Shown here: one piece after another, positions 18,048 to 28,013 of the stretch | Position numbering within the stretch: the first letter of the stretch is position 1 | How the letters are laid out: every line of letters begins with the position of its first letter | DNA from: Asticcacaulis sp. ZE23SCel15 | Lineage (GTDB): Bacteria > Pseudomonadota > Alphaproteobacteria > Caulobacterales > Caulobacteraceae | Reading direction: 5' to 3' | Assembly (NCBI RefSeq): GCF_030505395.1 | Contig: NZ_CP130044.1 | Location: 2,837,001 to 2,901,000, forward strand | Length of the DNA: 64,000 nt | Made by a program: the position numbers and the translations under genes | The notes under the pieces: generated by a model | What the model saw: the letters and a program-made list of their open reading frames with translations, nothing else | What the model was told of the DNA's origin: nothing | Database searches by the model: none

Positions 18048-19370
18048 ATGGCCAAAACTCTGGGTATTCTCGAAGATAAAGATCGTATTTTCACCAATTT
18101 GTACGGATTCCATGACTGGGGCCTTGACGGTGCGAAGCAGCGCGGCTGCTGGAACGCGACCAAGGATATTCTGTCCTATGGGCGCGAGTGGATCATCACT
18201 AACGTCAAGAATTCTGGCCTGCGCGGTCGGGGCGGGGCGGGCTTTTCGACTGGTTTGAAATGGTCGTTCATGCCGAAAGAGGTCAAGGATCGTCCGCACT
18301 ATCTGGTCGTCAATGCCGACGAATCCGAGCCGGGCACCTGCAAAGACCGTGAGATTATGCGTCACGATCCGCATCTGCTGATCGAAGGCTGCTTAATCGC
18401 GTCATTCGCCATGCAGGCTCATGCCTGTTATATCTATCTGCGCGGCGAATATGTCTTTGAGCGCGAGCGGTTAGAAGCGGCGGTTAAGCAAGCCTATGAA
18501 GCCAAGCTCATTGGCAAAAATAATGTCCACGGCTGGGATTTCGACGTTTACGTCCACCACGGGGCCGGGGCCTATATCTGCGGCGAAGAAACTGCCCTTT
18601 TGGAATCGCTTGAAGGCAAAAAAGGCCAGCCGCGCCTCAAGCCGCCGTTCCCGGCGGGAGCGGGCCTTTATGGTTGCCCGACGACCGTGAACAATGTTGA
18701 ATCGATTGCCGTCGTCGGCACGATCCTGCGTCGCGGTGCCGAATGGTTTGCCGGTTTTGGTGCGCCGAACAATACCGGCACCAAGCTTTTTTGTATTTCC
18801 GGTCATGTCGAGCGTCCTTGTAACGTCGAAGAGGCCATGTCGATACCGTTCCGTCAGTTGATCGAAGATCATTGCGGTGGGATTCGTGGTGGTTGGGGCA
18901 ACCTCAAGGCGGTCATTCCGGGAGGGTCGTCGGTGCCGATGATTCCGGCCGAACAGTGTGAAAATCTGCCGATGGATTTCGATAGTCTCCGCGCCCTACG
19001 CTCTGGTTTGGGAACGGCAGCGGTTATCGTCATGGATAAATCTACAGACCTGATCCGCGCGATTGCTCGCCTTAGTTACTTCTACAAGCATGAAAGCTGC
19101 GGTCAATGTACACCCTGCCGCGAAGGTACCGGCTGGATGTGGCGGGTGATGGAGCGCATGGTCAAGGGCGATGCTGATCCGTCCGAGATCGACATGCTGC
19201 TCGAAGTCACCACACAAGTCGAAGGTCACACGATTTGCGCGCTGGGTGATGCCGCGGCTTGGCCGATTCAAGGCCTGATCCGTCATTTCCGCCATGAAAT
19301 CGAAGATCGCATCACGCTTTACCGTTCACGTAAGTCTAACGTGGCCGGCCATTCTATAGCGGCGGAGTAG
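18048..19370 (+). CDS. nuoF: NADH-quinone oxidoreductase subunit F (NADH- and FMN-binding)
   Basis: The 51-kDa subunit that oxidises NADH and passes electrons through FMN and cluster N3. The dinucleotide/FMN region shows [17 protein letters not shown] and [19 protein letters not shown]. Cluster N3 ligands sit in [17 protein letters not shown] plus the later Cys of [10 protein letters not shown]. The ATG at 18048 follows the nuoE stop by 1 nt, with GGAGG at 18031-18035. The frame is open upstream but would overlap nuoE with an unrelated sequence, so it is rejected. The product is 440 residues. The next gene, a TM2-domain protein, starts 5 nt downstream. Confidence 0.97.
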   Translation: MAKTLGILEDKDRIFTNLYGFHDWGLDGAKQRGCWNATKDILSYGREWIITNVKNSGLRGRGGAGFSTGLKWSFMPKEVKDRPHYLVVNADESEPGTCKDREIMRHDPHLLIEGCLIASFAMQAHACYIYLRGEYVFERERLEAAVKQAYEAKLIGKNNVHGWDFDVYVHHGAGAYICGEETALLESLEGKKGQPRLKPPFPAGAGLYGCPTTVNNVESIAVVGTILRRGAEWFAGFGAPNNTGTKLFCISGHVERPCNVEEAMSIPFRQLIEDHCGGIRGGWGNLKAVIPGGSSVPMIPAEQCENLPMDFDSLRALRSGLGTAAVIVMDKSTDLIRAIARLSYFYKHESCGQCTPCREGTGWMWRVMERMVKGDADPSEIDMLLEVTTQVEGHTICALGDAAAWPIQGLIRHFRHEIEDRITLYRSRKSNVAGHSIAAE

Positions 19371-19375
19371 GGGAT

Positions 19376-19816
19376 ATGCGCGGGAAAGTTCTGTCATACG
19401 ACGACAGCTTGGCTCAGGGCCTCATCAGTGGTGATGACGGCGTGCGCTATGGCTTTACCCGCGCAGACCTCATGGGCGGAACCCGTTCAGTTGCGACCGG
19501 ATCGACCGTTGATTTTGAAGCGTTCGATGGCCGTGCCGTCAGCGTTTATGTCGTCTCCACAGGCCTGTCTGATAAGAACAAATGGGTAGCGGCGCTTTTG
19601 ACCTTTTTCTTCGGCATCTGGGGCGTACACAAGTTCTATCTGGGTAAGAACACAGCCGGTGTCATCATGCTGGTGTGCGGCACGGTGGGCTGGTTTCTGG
19701 TCATCCCCGGCATAGCGGTCGCCCTGATATCGTTTATCGAGCTTATCATCTACCTGCTCAAATCCGAGCAGCAGTTCCACGAAGATTATGTCGCTGGCGA
19801 CAGGTCTTGGTTCTGA
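19376..19816 (+). CDS. TM2-domain membrane protein with cold-shock-like N-terminus, inside the nuo operon
   Basis: A 146-residue protein in two parts. Residues 1-60 resemble an OB-fold/cold-shock-like module (GKVLSYDDSLAQGLISGDDG, then GSTVDFEAFDGRAVSVYV), but the aromatic RNP1 motif of true cold-shock proteins is missing. Residues about 66-128 form a TM2 domain: two hydrophobic helices around GIWGVHKFYLGKNTAGVIMLV and an end that reads IELIIYLL. It lies 5 nt after nuoF and 66 nt before nuoG, co-directional, so it is co-transcribed with complex I. Function is unknown. A link to RNA or ligand sensing at the membrane is speculation from the fold resemblance. Confidence 0.8.
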   Translation: MRGKVLSYDDSLAQGLISGDDGVRYGFTRADLMGGTRSVATGSTVDFEAFDGRAVSVYVVSTGLSDKNKWVAALLTFFFGIWGVHKFYLGKNTAGVIMLVCGTVGWFLVIPGIAVALISFIELIIYLLKSEQQFHEDYVAGDRSWF

Positions 19817-19882
19817 TAAATTGTTAGTATTTTTGCGTAGTTATCTTACGGTAGCTACGTTACTGAATGAGGTTTGAAGCCT

Positions 19883-21934
19883 ATGGCGAAAGCAAAAGTC
19901 AACGGCGTTGAGGTCGAATTCGATCCCGGCATGACCGTGCTTCAGGTAGCTGAACTGGCGGGGGAAGAAATCCCACGTTTCTGTTACCATGAGCGCTTGT
20001 CGATCGCGGGCAACTGCCGGATGTGTCTGGTTGAGGTCAAGCCCGGACCGCCGAAGCCGCAAGCCTCATGCGCGCTACCCGCCGCTGAAGGTCAGGAAAT
20101 TTTCACCAATACGCCGATGGTCAAAAAGGCCCGCGAAGGCGTGATGGAGTTCCTGCTGATCAACCACCCGCTCGATTGCCCGATTTGCGATCAGGGCGGC
20201 GAATGTGATCTTCAGGATCAGGCCATGGGCTATGGCCGTGGCGGTTCGCGATATGCCGAGAACAAGCGCGCTGTCGAAGAAAAATATCTTGGCCCAACGA
20301 TCAAAACCTTCATGACCCGCTGCATTCAGTGCACCCGTTGCGTGCGTTTCAGCACTGAAGTCGCCGGTGTCACTGAAATGGGCATGATCTCACGCGGTGA
20401 AAATGCAGAGATTACGTCCTATCTTGAGCAGGCGGTGTCGTCTGAGCTGTCGGGTAATCTGAACGATCTGTGCCCGGTCGGCGCTTTGACCCATAAACCG
20501 TGGTCATTCAACTATCGTCCGTGGGAACTACAAAAAGTTGAGTCGATAGACGTGATGGATGCGCTGGGGGCGCACATTCGTCTGGACTATCGCGGGCCGA
20601 CGGTTCTGCGCGCTCTGCCGCGTCTTAAGGAAGACATCAACGAAGAATGGATCACCGACAAAACGCGCTATGCGGTTGATGGTCTGTCGCGTCAACGCCT
20701 TGATAAGCCATACGTTCGTAAAGCTGGCGGTTTGCAAGCAACCACTTGGGCGGAAGCCTTGGGTGTAGTCGCTGACAAATTGAAAGCGACTTCGCCTGAA
20801 AAAATCGGCGTCATCGCGGGCGATCTGATCGACGCTGAAGGCCTGAAAGCCACCAAGGATTTGTTTACGTCACTGGGCGTCAATAATCTGGACTGCCGTC
20901 AGGACGGCGCAAAGATCGGCCGCGGCGCACGCGAAACCTACCTGTTCAACACGGGCATTGCAGGCATCGAAGACGCTGACGCCATCCTGATGATCGGCAC
21001 GGATCTGCGTAATGAAGCGGCGCTTATTAATGCCCGTATTCGCAAGTCCTGGCTTAAGGGCGACGTGCAGGTGGCGGTTATCGGTGAGCCCTATGATCTC
21101 ACCTATGATTATGTGCATTTAGGTGCGGGGCCCAAGGCTCTAAAAGATCTGAAAAAACATGCTTTCCGTGACGTTCTGAAAAACGCCAAAAAGCCCGCCG
21201 TTCTGGTGGGGAATGGCGCGATTTCGGGTAGTGACGGCGCTGCAGTGCTTAACCTGATCGCCTCCGAAGTCCTAAGTGCATATGATGTCGTGCGCGCCGA
21301 CTGGAACGGCTTCAATATAGTCCACCAAGCTGCGTCGCGTGTTGCCGGGCTGGATATCGGTTTCATTCCGCAAGGTAGCGGCCTCGATGCTGAGGCAATG
21401 CTGGCTGGTGGGCTAGACGTTGTTGTACTGCTGGGTGCCGATGAAATCGATACGTCGAAGCTTAAAGGCAGCTTTGTCGTTTATATCGGTCATCACGGTG
21501 ATGCGGGTGCGGCTATTGCGGATGTAATCTTGCCGTCCGCCGCCTATACGGAAAAGTCAGGCATCTATGTCAACCTCGAAGGCCGGGTGCAAATCGCTGA
21601 ACGCGCTGTGTTTCCCAAGGGAGACGCCAAGGAAGATTGGGCGATTATGCGGGCCCTGTCCGAAGCTCTGGGCAAGACCTTGCCGTATGACAGCCAGTCT
21701 GATCTTCGGGCCAAACTAATCGCCGATCATCCAACCTTTGGGCGGATAGATGTGAAGCCTTCACAAAAAAGCTTTGATGTCAAAACCCTGGGTGCTAAGG
21801 GCGAGGTCTCTGACCGAGTCTTTGCGTCAAATATCAAGGATTTCTACCTGACCAACCCGATAGCCAGAGCCAGCGTGGCCATGGCGGAATGTTCCGCTGC
21901 CCGTGCGCCGAAGCTATCTGTGGCCGCTGAGTAA
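19883..21934 (+). CDS. nuoG: NADH-quinone oxidoreductase subunit G
   Basis: The 75-kDa subunit carrying several Fe-S clusters of the electron wire. A plant-type [2Fe-2S] site lies near the N-terminus (FCYHERLSIAGNCRMC and a later SC), the His/Cys-ligated cluster in HPLDCPICDQGGECDLQ and a [4Fe-4S] site in RCIQCTRCVRF. A molybdopterin-oxidoreductase-like domain follows without a cofactor. The ATG at 19883 has GAGG 10 nt upstream; an in-frame TTG at 19874 is rejected. The 683-residue length matches mitochondrial-type NuoG and is shorter than the E. coli protein. Confidence 0.96.
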   Translation: MAKAKVNGVEVEFDPGMTVLQVAELAGEEIPRFCYHERLSIAGNCRMCLVEVKPGPPKPQASCALPAAEGQEIFTNTPMVKKAREGVMEFLLINHPLDCPICDQGGECDLQDQAMGYGRGGSRYAENKRAVEEKYLGPTIKTFMTRCIQCTRCVRFSTEVAGVTEMGMISRGENAEITSYLEQAVSSELSGNLNDLCPVGALTHKPWSFNYRPWELQKVESIDVMDALGAHIRLDYRGPTVLRALPRLKEDINEEWITDKTRYAVDGLSRQRLDKPYVRKAGGLQATTWAEALGVVADKLKATSPEKIGVIAGDLIDAEGLKATKDLFTSLGVNNLDCRQDGAKIGRGARETYLFNTGIAGIEDADAILMIGTDLRNEAALINARIRKSWLKGDVQVAVIGEPYDLTYDYVHLGAGPKALKDLKKHAFRDVLKNAKKPAVLVGNGAISGSDGAAVLNLIASEVLSAYDVVRADWNGFNIVHQAASRVAGLDIGFIPQGSGLDAEAMLAGGLDVVVLLGADEIDTSKLKGSFVVYIGHHGDAGAAIADVILPSAAYTEKSGIYVNLEGRVQIAERAVFPKGDAKEDWAIMRALSEALGKTLPYDSQSDLRAKLIADHPTFGRIDVKPSQKSFDVKTLGAKGEVSDRVFASNIKDFYLTNPIARASVAMAECSAARAPKLSVAAE

Positions 21935-21946
21935 GAGAGACGACCG

Positions 21947-23008
21947 ATGGAAGCAACTTCATTCTGGGCCACACCATGGGGCTGGACGATCATTACGGTC
22001 GGCCAGACCTTGGCCGTTATTGTCGGCGTGATGGTCTCTCTGGCCTTCCTGCTGTGGGGCGACCGTAAGGTCTGGGCCGGCGTTCAGATGCGCAAGGGCC
22101 CCAACGTCGTGGGGCCATTCGGTCTGATGCAATCCTTTGCCGACTTCTTTAAGTTTGTACTAAAGGAAGTCGTCATTCCGGCCGGTGCCGATAAGATCGT
22201 GTTCCTGCTGGCTCCGCTGATTACCTTTATACTGGCCTTCATGTCATGGGCGGTTATTCCATTTGCACCAGGCTGGGTCGTATCGGATATCAATGTCGGC
22301 ATTCTTTATCTGTTTGCGATCTCAAGCCTGGGTGTCTATGGCATCATCATGGGTGGTTGGGCATCGAACTCGAAGTATCCGTTCCTGGGGGCGCTGCGCT
22401 CGGCGGCCCAGATGGTGTCCTATGAAGTCTCCATCGGCCTGATTGTCATCTGTGTGATCCTGCTGGTCGGTGACATGAACCTGTCGCGCATCGTTGAGCA
22501 TCAAGCGGGTGGTTTCTGGAACTGGCATGCGTTTGCCCCAAAGACCATCATCGTCATGTTTCCTGTTATGATAATGTTCTATGTCTCGGCACTCGCGGAA
22601 ACTAACCGTCCGCCTTTCGATTTGCCGGAAGCTGAGTTGGAGTTGGTGGCGGGTTATCAGGTCGAGTATTCCTCGACTCCGTATCTGCTGTTCATGATCG
22701 GTGAATATGCCAACATCGTGCTGATGTGCGCGCTCATCACCATTCTGTTCTTTGGCGGCTGGCAGGCGCCATATCCAACGGCTGGTTCTATCGAACCCGG
22801 CTCGGTGTTTGAGGCTATTCACGGCCTGCTGTGGTTTATCATTAAAGTCGTGTTCTGGTTTGTGATGTTCGCCATCGCTAAAGCTATCGTTCCGCGTTAT
22901 CGCTACGACCAATTGATGCGTTTGGGGTGGAAAGTGTTCCTGCCCGCCTCATTAGTGGCTGTGGTTTTGATTGCGGCCTACCGCGTATTCGGAGGTGATT
23001 TGATATGA
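21947..23008 (+). CDS. nuoH: NADH-quinone oxidoreductase subunit H
   Basis: The membrane subunit (ND1 type) at the junction with the peripheral arm, forming the quinone entry and the E-channel. It is a 353-residue multi-helix protein with the signatures [25 protein letters not shown] (taken here as two overlapping motifs, [11 protein letters not shown] and GPFGLMQSF) and [23 protein letters not shown]. Its stop overlaps the nuoI start (ATGATG), so the two are translationally coupled. Confidence 0.97.
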   Translation: MEATSFWATPWGWTIITVGQTLAVIVGVMVSLAFLLWGDRKVWAGVQMRKGPNVVGPFGLMQSFADFFKFVLKEVVIPAGADKIVFLLAPLITFILAFMSWAVIPFAPGWVVSDINVGILYLFAISSLGVYGIIMGGWASNSKYPFLGALRSAAQMVSYEVSIGLIVICVILLVGDMNLSRIVEHQAGGFWNWHAFAPKTIIVMFPVMIMFYVSALAETNRPPFDLPEAELELVAGYQVEYSSTPYLLFMIGEYANIVLMCALITILFFGGWQAPYPTAGSIEPGSVFEAIHGLLWFIIKVVFWFVMFAIAKAIVPRYRYDQLMRLGWKVFLPASLVAVVLIAAYRVFGGDLI

Positions 23009-23496
23009 TGTCCCGTATCGGCCAAGCCATCAAAGGCGCCATGCTGATGGATTTCATCGGGGCTACAGGCCTTGCAGTGAAATACATGTTCAAGCCCAAG
23101 GCGACGATCAACTATCCGTTTGAAAAGGGCCCGATCAGCCCGCGCTTTCGCGGTGAGCATGCCCTGCGCCGGTATGCCAATGGCGAAGAACGTTGCATTG
23201 CCTGCAAGCTGTGCGAAGCCATCTGTCCGGCTCAAGCTATCACTATCGAAGCTGAACCGCGTGATGACGGTTCACGCCGTACGACACGTTACGATATCGA
23301 CATGGTTAAGTGCATCTATTGCGGCCTGTGTCAGGAAGCCTGCCCGGTTGATGCGATTGTCGAAGGGCCGAACTTTGAATTTGCGACCGAAACCCGTGAA
23401 GAACTCTACTACGACAAGGAACGTCTGTTGGCGAACGGCGACCGCTGGGAACGCGTTATTGCGCGCAACCTCGAACTTGACGCGCCTTACCGGTAA
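23005..23496 (+). CDS. nuoI: NADH-quinone oxidoreductase subunit I
   Basis: A ferredoxin-like subunit with two [4Fe-4S] clusters (N6a, N6b) that feed electrons to NuoB. The two cluster motifs are [12 protein letters not shown] (about residue 63 on) and [12 protein letters not shown] (about 103 on). It has 163 residues, a normal size. Two tandem ATGs (23005 and 23008) are possible starts. GGAGG at 22991-22995 is 9 nt from the first, which I use. It overlaps nuoH by 4 nt. Confidence 0.96.
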   Translation: MMSRIGQAIKGAMLMDFIGATGLAVKYMFKPKATINYPFEKGPISPRFRGEHALRRYANGEERCIACKLCEAICPAQAITIEAEPRDDGSRRTTRYDIDMVKCIYCGLCQEACPVDAIVEGPNFEFATETREELYYDKERLLANGDRWERVIARNLELDAPYR

Positions 23497-23507
23497 AGGA
23501 TGACGCT

Positions 23508-24122
23508 ATGACTTTGATGGCTATAGCCTTTTACATCATGGCCCTGATTACGGTCGCATCCGGATTTTTGGTGATTACCGCCAAAAACCCGGTGCACTCG
23601 GTGCTGTTTCTGATCCTGGCCTTCTTTTCGGCAGCCGGGTTGTTTGTGCTGCTGGGGGCGGAGTTCCTGGCCATGCTTCTGGTCGTGGTCTATGTCGGTG
23701 CGGTGGCGGTTCTGTTCCTGTTTGTCGTCATGATGCTGGATGTGGATTTCAGCAAGTTGCGCCAAGGATTTGCCAACTATCTGCCGATTGGCGGTGTTGT
23801 GGCGTTACTGTTGATGACGGAACTGATCATGATCAGCTTTGCTGTCGCTGATCGTGGTGCGGCCGCAGGTAATGAACCTCAAGCCTTTACGGCGGATGCC
23901 ACCAATATCGAAACTATCGGTCGCGTACTTTATACCGATTACGTCTATCTGTTCCAGGCGGCAGGGTTTGTGCTGCTGGTGGCTATGATCGGTGCCATTG
24001 TGCTAACGCTCAAGCACCGCACCAACGTCAAGCGTCAGGATATTTCTAAACAGGTCGGTCGTCAGCGCAAAAACGCTGTGGCCATCGTCAAGGTCAAAAC
24101 CGGCGAAGGGATCAAAGAATGA
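23508..24122 (+). CDS. nuoJ: NADH-quinone oxidoreductase subunit J
   Basis: A membrane-arm subunit (ND6 type) of 204 residues with five predicted helices. The conserved stretch [28 protein letters not shown] includes the pi-bulge helix region implicated in coupling (key residues Glu, Tyr-Val-Gly-Ala). The C-terminal tail is basic and hydrophilic ([20 protein letters not shown]). The stop overlaps the nuoK ATG by 4 nt. Confidence 0.95.
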   Translation: MTLMAIAFYIMALITVASGFLVITAKNPVHSVLFLILAFFSAAGLFVLLGAEFLAMLLVVVYVGAVAVLFLFVVMMLDVDFSKLRQGFANYLPIGGVVALLLMTELIMISFAVADRGAAAGNEPQAFTADATNIETIGRVLYTDYVYLFQAAGFVLLVAMIGAIVLTLKHRTNVKRQDISKQVGRQRKNAVAIVKVKTGEGIKE

Positions 24123-24427
24123 CTATCGGCCTCGCACACTATCTCACCGTTTCGGCCATTTTGTTCACGATTGGGGTGCTGGGCATCTTCGTAAATCGCC
24201 GCAACGTCATTATCATCCTGATGTCGATCGAACTGATCCTTTTGGCGGTCAATATCAACTTCGTGGCCTTCTCAAGCTATCTGCATAATGTGCAGGGGCA
24301 GATCATGGCCATGTTTGTCCTGACGGTAGCGGCCGCTGAGGCCGCGGTCGGTCTGGCTATCCTCGTCACCTTCTTCCGTAATCGCGGCGATATCGAAGTC
24401 GATGACGCCAGCATGATGAAAGGCTAA
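24119..24427 (+). CDS. nuoK: NADH-quinone oxidoreductase subunit K
   Basis: A small three-helix membrane subunit (ND4L type) of 102 residues. The buried proton-path glutamates are in [17 protein letters not shown] (helix 2) and in the [13 protein letters not shown] segment (helix 3). It overlaps nuoJ by 4 nt (ATGA) and ends 6 nt before nuoL. Confidence 0.96.
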   Translation: MTIGLAHYLTVSAILFTIGVLGIFVNRRNVIIILMSIELILLAVNINFVAFSSYLHNVQGQIMAMFVLTVAAAEAAVGLAILVTFFRNRGDIEVDDASMMKG

Positions 24428-24433
24428 TACATC

Positions 24434-26479
24434 ATGCCGAGCATAGTTACTGTTCTGGTTCTGGCGCCGATGGTCGGCGCGCTGATTGCGGGCCTGTTTG
24501 GCCGCCGCATTGGCAATATTGCCTCCCAAGGGGTAACGACCGGGCTGTTGTTCCTGTCGTGCGCCCTGTCGTGGTATGTATTCGGGGCCCACACCTGGGG
24601 CGGCGAGTCGGACTTTACCGTTAAGTTGCTGGACTTCATCAATATCGGTACATTCCAATCGGCGTGGTCGATCCGGATCGACGCCTTATCTGCCACCATG
24701 CTGATCGTCGTCACCTCGGTGTCTTCGCTAGTCCACCTCTATAGCTGGGGCTATATGGCCGAAGACCCGTCCCGGCCGCGCTTCTTTGCTTATCTGTCGC
24801 TGTTTACGTTCGCCATGCTGATGCTGGTGACGGCGGCTGATTTCATGCAGTTGTTCTTCGGCTGGGAAGGGGTGGGGCTGGCGTCCTATCTGCTGATCGG
24901 GTTCTGGTTCAATAAGGCCAGCGCTAATAATGCCTCGATCAAAGCGTTTGTCGTCAACCGCGTCGGGGATTTCGGCTTCGCGCTGGGGATCATGACTATT
25001 TACTGGATGTTCGGCACCGTTAATTTTGCCGAACTGTTCCCTATGATCGAAGCCAAGGCCGGGACAACCTGGATGTTCCTGGGCTATTCGTTCAGCGCCA
25101 TTGATCTGGCCTGCTTCCTGCTGTTCATCGGCGCCATGGGCAAATCAGCGCAGTTCTTCCTGCACACCTGGCTGCCCGACGCGATGGAGGGCCCGACGCC
25201 TGTGTCAGCCCTGATCCATGCGGCGACCATGGTGACCGCCGGTGTCTATATGGTTTGCCTGCTGTCGCACATGTTTGAATATGCGCCGGTCGCCAAGATG
25301 ATTGTCGCCTATGTCGGTGCCATTACGGCGATCTTTGCTGCCTCGATCGGTTTCACCCAAAACGACATCAAGCGCGTCATTGCCTTTTCGACCTGTTCTC
25401 AGCTTGGTTACATGTTCTTTGCCGCCGGTATTGGCGCTTATCAGGCAGCCATGTTCCACCTGTTCACGCACGCCTTCTTTAAGGCGCTGTTGTTCTTAGG
25501 CGCCGGTTCGGTTATCCACGGCATGCACCATGAGCAGGATATGCGCAAAATGGGCGGGCTATATAAGTATATGCCGATTACCTATGCGGTCATGACCATT
25601 GGCACCATCGCCATCACAGGCCTTGGGATTCCCGGCACGCAGATCGGCTTTGCCGGCTTCTTCTCCAAGGATGCGATTATCGAATCCGCCTGGGCGATGA
25701 GCCAAACCCCGCAAGGTATGTTCGCCTTTATCATGGGCCTGTCGGCAGCGCTTCTGACCTCATTCTATAGCTGGCGTCTGGCGTTCATGACCTTTCATGG
25801 CAAGAAGCAGTGGGAACATGCGCACGACGACCATCATGCCCACACAGAGGCTCACGGCCATGACGATCACGTCGATGCGCATGGTCACGATGATCATGGG
25901 CACCACGCCCACACACCGCACGAAAGCCCTCTGATTATGCTGGTGCCTTTGCTGGCCTTGGCTGTGGGGGCGGTCGCAGCCGGCTTTATCTTCGCGCCTT
26001 ACTTTGTTGGCGATCACGCCCACGATTTCTGGGGCCATGCGATCTTTACCGCACCGACCAATCACGTTATGCACGACGCGCACCATGTTGAGACGTGGGT
26101 TAAGTTTGCGCCATTGGTTGTGACCTTTCTGGGTCTGGTGCTGGCTTGGTTCTTCTACCTTAAGCGCCCGGATCTGCCGAGGAAGATGGCTGCGAACGAG
26201 GGGCCGCTCTATACCTTCCTGTATAATAAGTGGTTCTTTGATGAGATTTATCAGGCCACGTTGGTTAAGGGCTTGCGCGCAATAGGTAATGTCTTCTGGA
26301 AAATCGGTGATGTTAAAATCATTGATGGTCTGGGTCCCAATGGGGCGGCGTGGTCAGCCTTGAAAGCCGCTAAGAATCTGGTCAAGACCCAGACGGGTTA
26401 TGTCTATCACTATGCGTTCGTTATGTTCTTAGGTGTCGCGGGTCTTTTGACCTGGGTCGTATTCTGGCTGGCCGCTTAA
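24434..26479 (+). CDS. nuoL: NADH-quinone oxidoreductase subunit L, with histidine-rich loop
   Basis: The distal proton-pumping antiporter-like subunit (ND5 type), 681 residues. The pump core is recognised by [42 protein letters not shown] and [11 protein letters not shown]. The C-terminal part should form the long lateral helix and last helix. Unusually, residues 462-496 contain 15 histidines with interspersed Asp ([15 protein letters not shown]), and a second cluster of seven His lies at 528-551. These fall in loops, not helices, and look like a metal-binding or buffering insertion. The rest of the subunit appears intact. Confidence 0.96.
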   Translation: MPSIVTVLVLAPMVGALIAGLFGRRIGNIASQGVTTGLLFLSCALSWYVFGAHTWGGESDFTVKLLDFINIGTFQSAWSIRIDALSATMLIVVTSVSSLVHLYSWGYMAEDPSRPRFFAYLSLFTFAMLMLVTAADFMQLFFGWEGVGLASYLLIGFWFNKASANNASIKAFVVNRVGDFGFALGIMTIYWMFGTVNFAELFPMIEAKAGTTWMFLGYSFSAIDLACFLLFIGAMGKSAQFFLHTWLPDAMEGPTPVSALIHAATMVTAGVYMVCLLSHMFEYAPVAKMIVAYVGAITAIFAASIGFTQNDIKRVIAFSTCSQLGYMFFAAGIGAYQAAMFHLFTHAFFKALLFLGAGSVIHGMHHEQDMRKMGGLYKYMPITYAVMTIGTIAITGLGIPGTQIGFAGFFSKDAIIESAWAMSQTPQGMFAFIMGLSAALLTSFYSWRLAFMTFHGKKQWEHAHDDHHAHTEAHGHDDHVDAHGHDDHGHHAHTPHESPLIMLVPLLALAVGAVAAGFIFAPYFVGDHAHDFWGHAIFTAPTNHVMHDAHHVETWVKFAPLVVTFLGLVLAWFFYLKRPDLPRKMAANEGPLYTFLYNKWFFDEIYQATLVKGLRAIGNVFWKIGDVKIIDGLGPNGAAWSALKAAKNLVKTQTGYVYHYAFVMFLGVAGLLTWVVFWLAA

Positions 26480-26498
26480 GAGGGGATAAGTTTCAACA

Positions 26499-28001
26499 AT
26501 GTCACTGGTTATACCTAATCTCCTGAGCGTCATTACCTTCCTGCCTTTGGCAGGGGCGCTCGTCATACTTGTTCTGCGGGCGATGTCGCGCAAGGATGAT
26601 GAAGCCGCGATCGACACCAATGCCAAGTGGATCAGCCTGTGGACGACACTGGCGACGCTGGCTTTGAGCGTGGTCATGCTGGCGGGCTTTGACCGCACCA
26701 CGACCGATTATCAGTTTGTCGAGAAAATTCATTGGTTTGGGCCGTTGTCCTACCATCTGGGGATAGACGGCATTTCGGTCCTGTTTGTGGCCCTGACCGC
26801 GTTCCTGATGCCGCTGTGTATCCTGGCGTCGTGGACATCGATCAAGACCCGTCTGGTCGAATACATGATCGCGTTTCTTATTCTGGAAACTCTGGTCATT
26901 GGTGTGTTCACGGCGCTTGATCTGTTCCTGTTTTACGTCTTCTTCGAAGGCGGTCTGGTGCCGATGTTCCTGATTATCGGGATCTGGGGCGGTAAGAACC
27001 GGATCTACGCCGCCTATAAGTTCTTCCTCTATACCCTACTGGGGTCGGTGCTGATGCTGGCCGCCATGCTTTATATGGTCAATGTCGCCGGCACCTCCAG
27101 CATACCGGAACTGTCAAAATTCGCCTTTGCGGAAAATGCCCAGCCGTGGCTGTGGTTTGCGTTCTTTGCCTCATTTGCGGTCAAGATGCCGATGTGGCCG
27201 GTGCACACCTGGTTGCCAGATGCCCACGTTGAGGCACCGACCGCGGGTTCGGTCATGCTGGCGGGTATCCTGCTGAAACTTGGCGGCTACGGCTTCATCC
27301 GCTTCAACCTGCCTATGTTCCCGCAGGCATCGGAAATGTTCACGCCGTTTGTGCTGGCCTTGTCGGTGATCGCCATTGTCTATACATCACTGGTGGCCTG
27401 GCGCCAGACCGATATCAAAAAGCTGATTGCTTATTCTTCTGTGGCGCACATGGGTTTTGTGACCATGGGTATTTTCGCTGGCAATCAGGCGGGGATACAG
27501 GGCGCGGTCTATCAAATGATCAGCCACGGCATCATCTCCGGCGCACTATTCCTCTGTGTCGGCGTGGTTTACGACCGGATGCACACCCGCGAAATCAGCT
27601 TCTACGGCGGCCTGACCAACCTGATGCCGCACTATGCCTTTGTGTTCCTGCTGTTTACGATGGCCAATGTCGGCTTGCCGGGGACATCGGGGTTTGTCGG
27701 GGAAATCCTGACCATGACGGGTGCTTATCAGGCCTCGACCTGGACGGCCCTGATCGCAGCCTCTGGTGTGATCTGGTCAGCGGTCTATGCGCTCAATTTG
27801 TTCAAGAATGTCATGTACGGGCCGGTAACCAATCCGAAGCTTGACGGCATTAAGGACCTGAACGCGCGCGAAACTCTGATTTTTGTGCCGCTGGTTGCGG
27901 GGACGCTGCTGCTGGGTATCTATCCGGCGTTTATATTTGATTTTACGACCGTCAGTGTGGATGCCCTCGTTGGCGTCTACCAAGCGGCTATCGGCGGTTA
28001 A
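26499..28001 (+). CDS. nuoM: NADH-quinone oxidoreductase subunit M
   Basis: The second antiporter-like proton-pumping subunit (ND4 type), 500 residues and about 14 helices. Conserved segments include [21 protein letters not shown] (key Glu in helix 5), [20 protein letters not shown] and [20 protein letters not shown] lies about 13 nt upstream of the ATG. It is placed between nuoL and nuoN with short gaps. Confidence 0.97.
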   Translation: MSLVIPNLLSVITFLPLAGALVILVLRAMSRKDDEAAIDTNAKWISLWTTLATLALSVVMLAGFDRTTTDYQFVEKIHWFGPLSYHLGIDGISVLFVALTAFLMPLCILASWTSIKTRLVEYMIAFLILETLVIGVFTALDLFLFYVFFEGGLVPMFLIIGIWGGKNRIYAAYKFFLYTLLGSVLMLAAMLYMVNVAGTSSIPELSKFAFAENAQPWLWFAFFASFAVKMPMWPVHTWLPDAHVEAPTAGSVMLAGILLKLGGYGFIRFNLPMFPQASEMFTPFVLALSVIAIVYTSLVAWRQTDIKKLIAYSSVAHMGFVTMGIFAGNQAGIQGAVYQMISHGIISGALFLCVGVVYDRMHTREISFYGGLTNLMPHYAFVFLLFTMANVGLPGTSGFVGEILTMTGAYQASTWTALIAASGVIWSAVYALNLFKNVMYGPVTNPKLDGIKDLNARETLIFVPLVAGTLLLGIYPAFIFDFTTVSVDALVGVYQAAIGG

Positions 28002-28013
28002 GGGTGGCTTGAA

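Noticed and set aside
22322-22912. 196-residue minus-strand frame in nuoH
   Set aside because: Shadow of NuoH; the His/Arg/Gln-rich composition is typical of antisense to membrane-protein codons.
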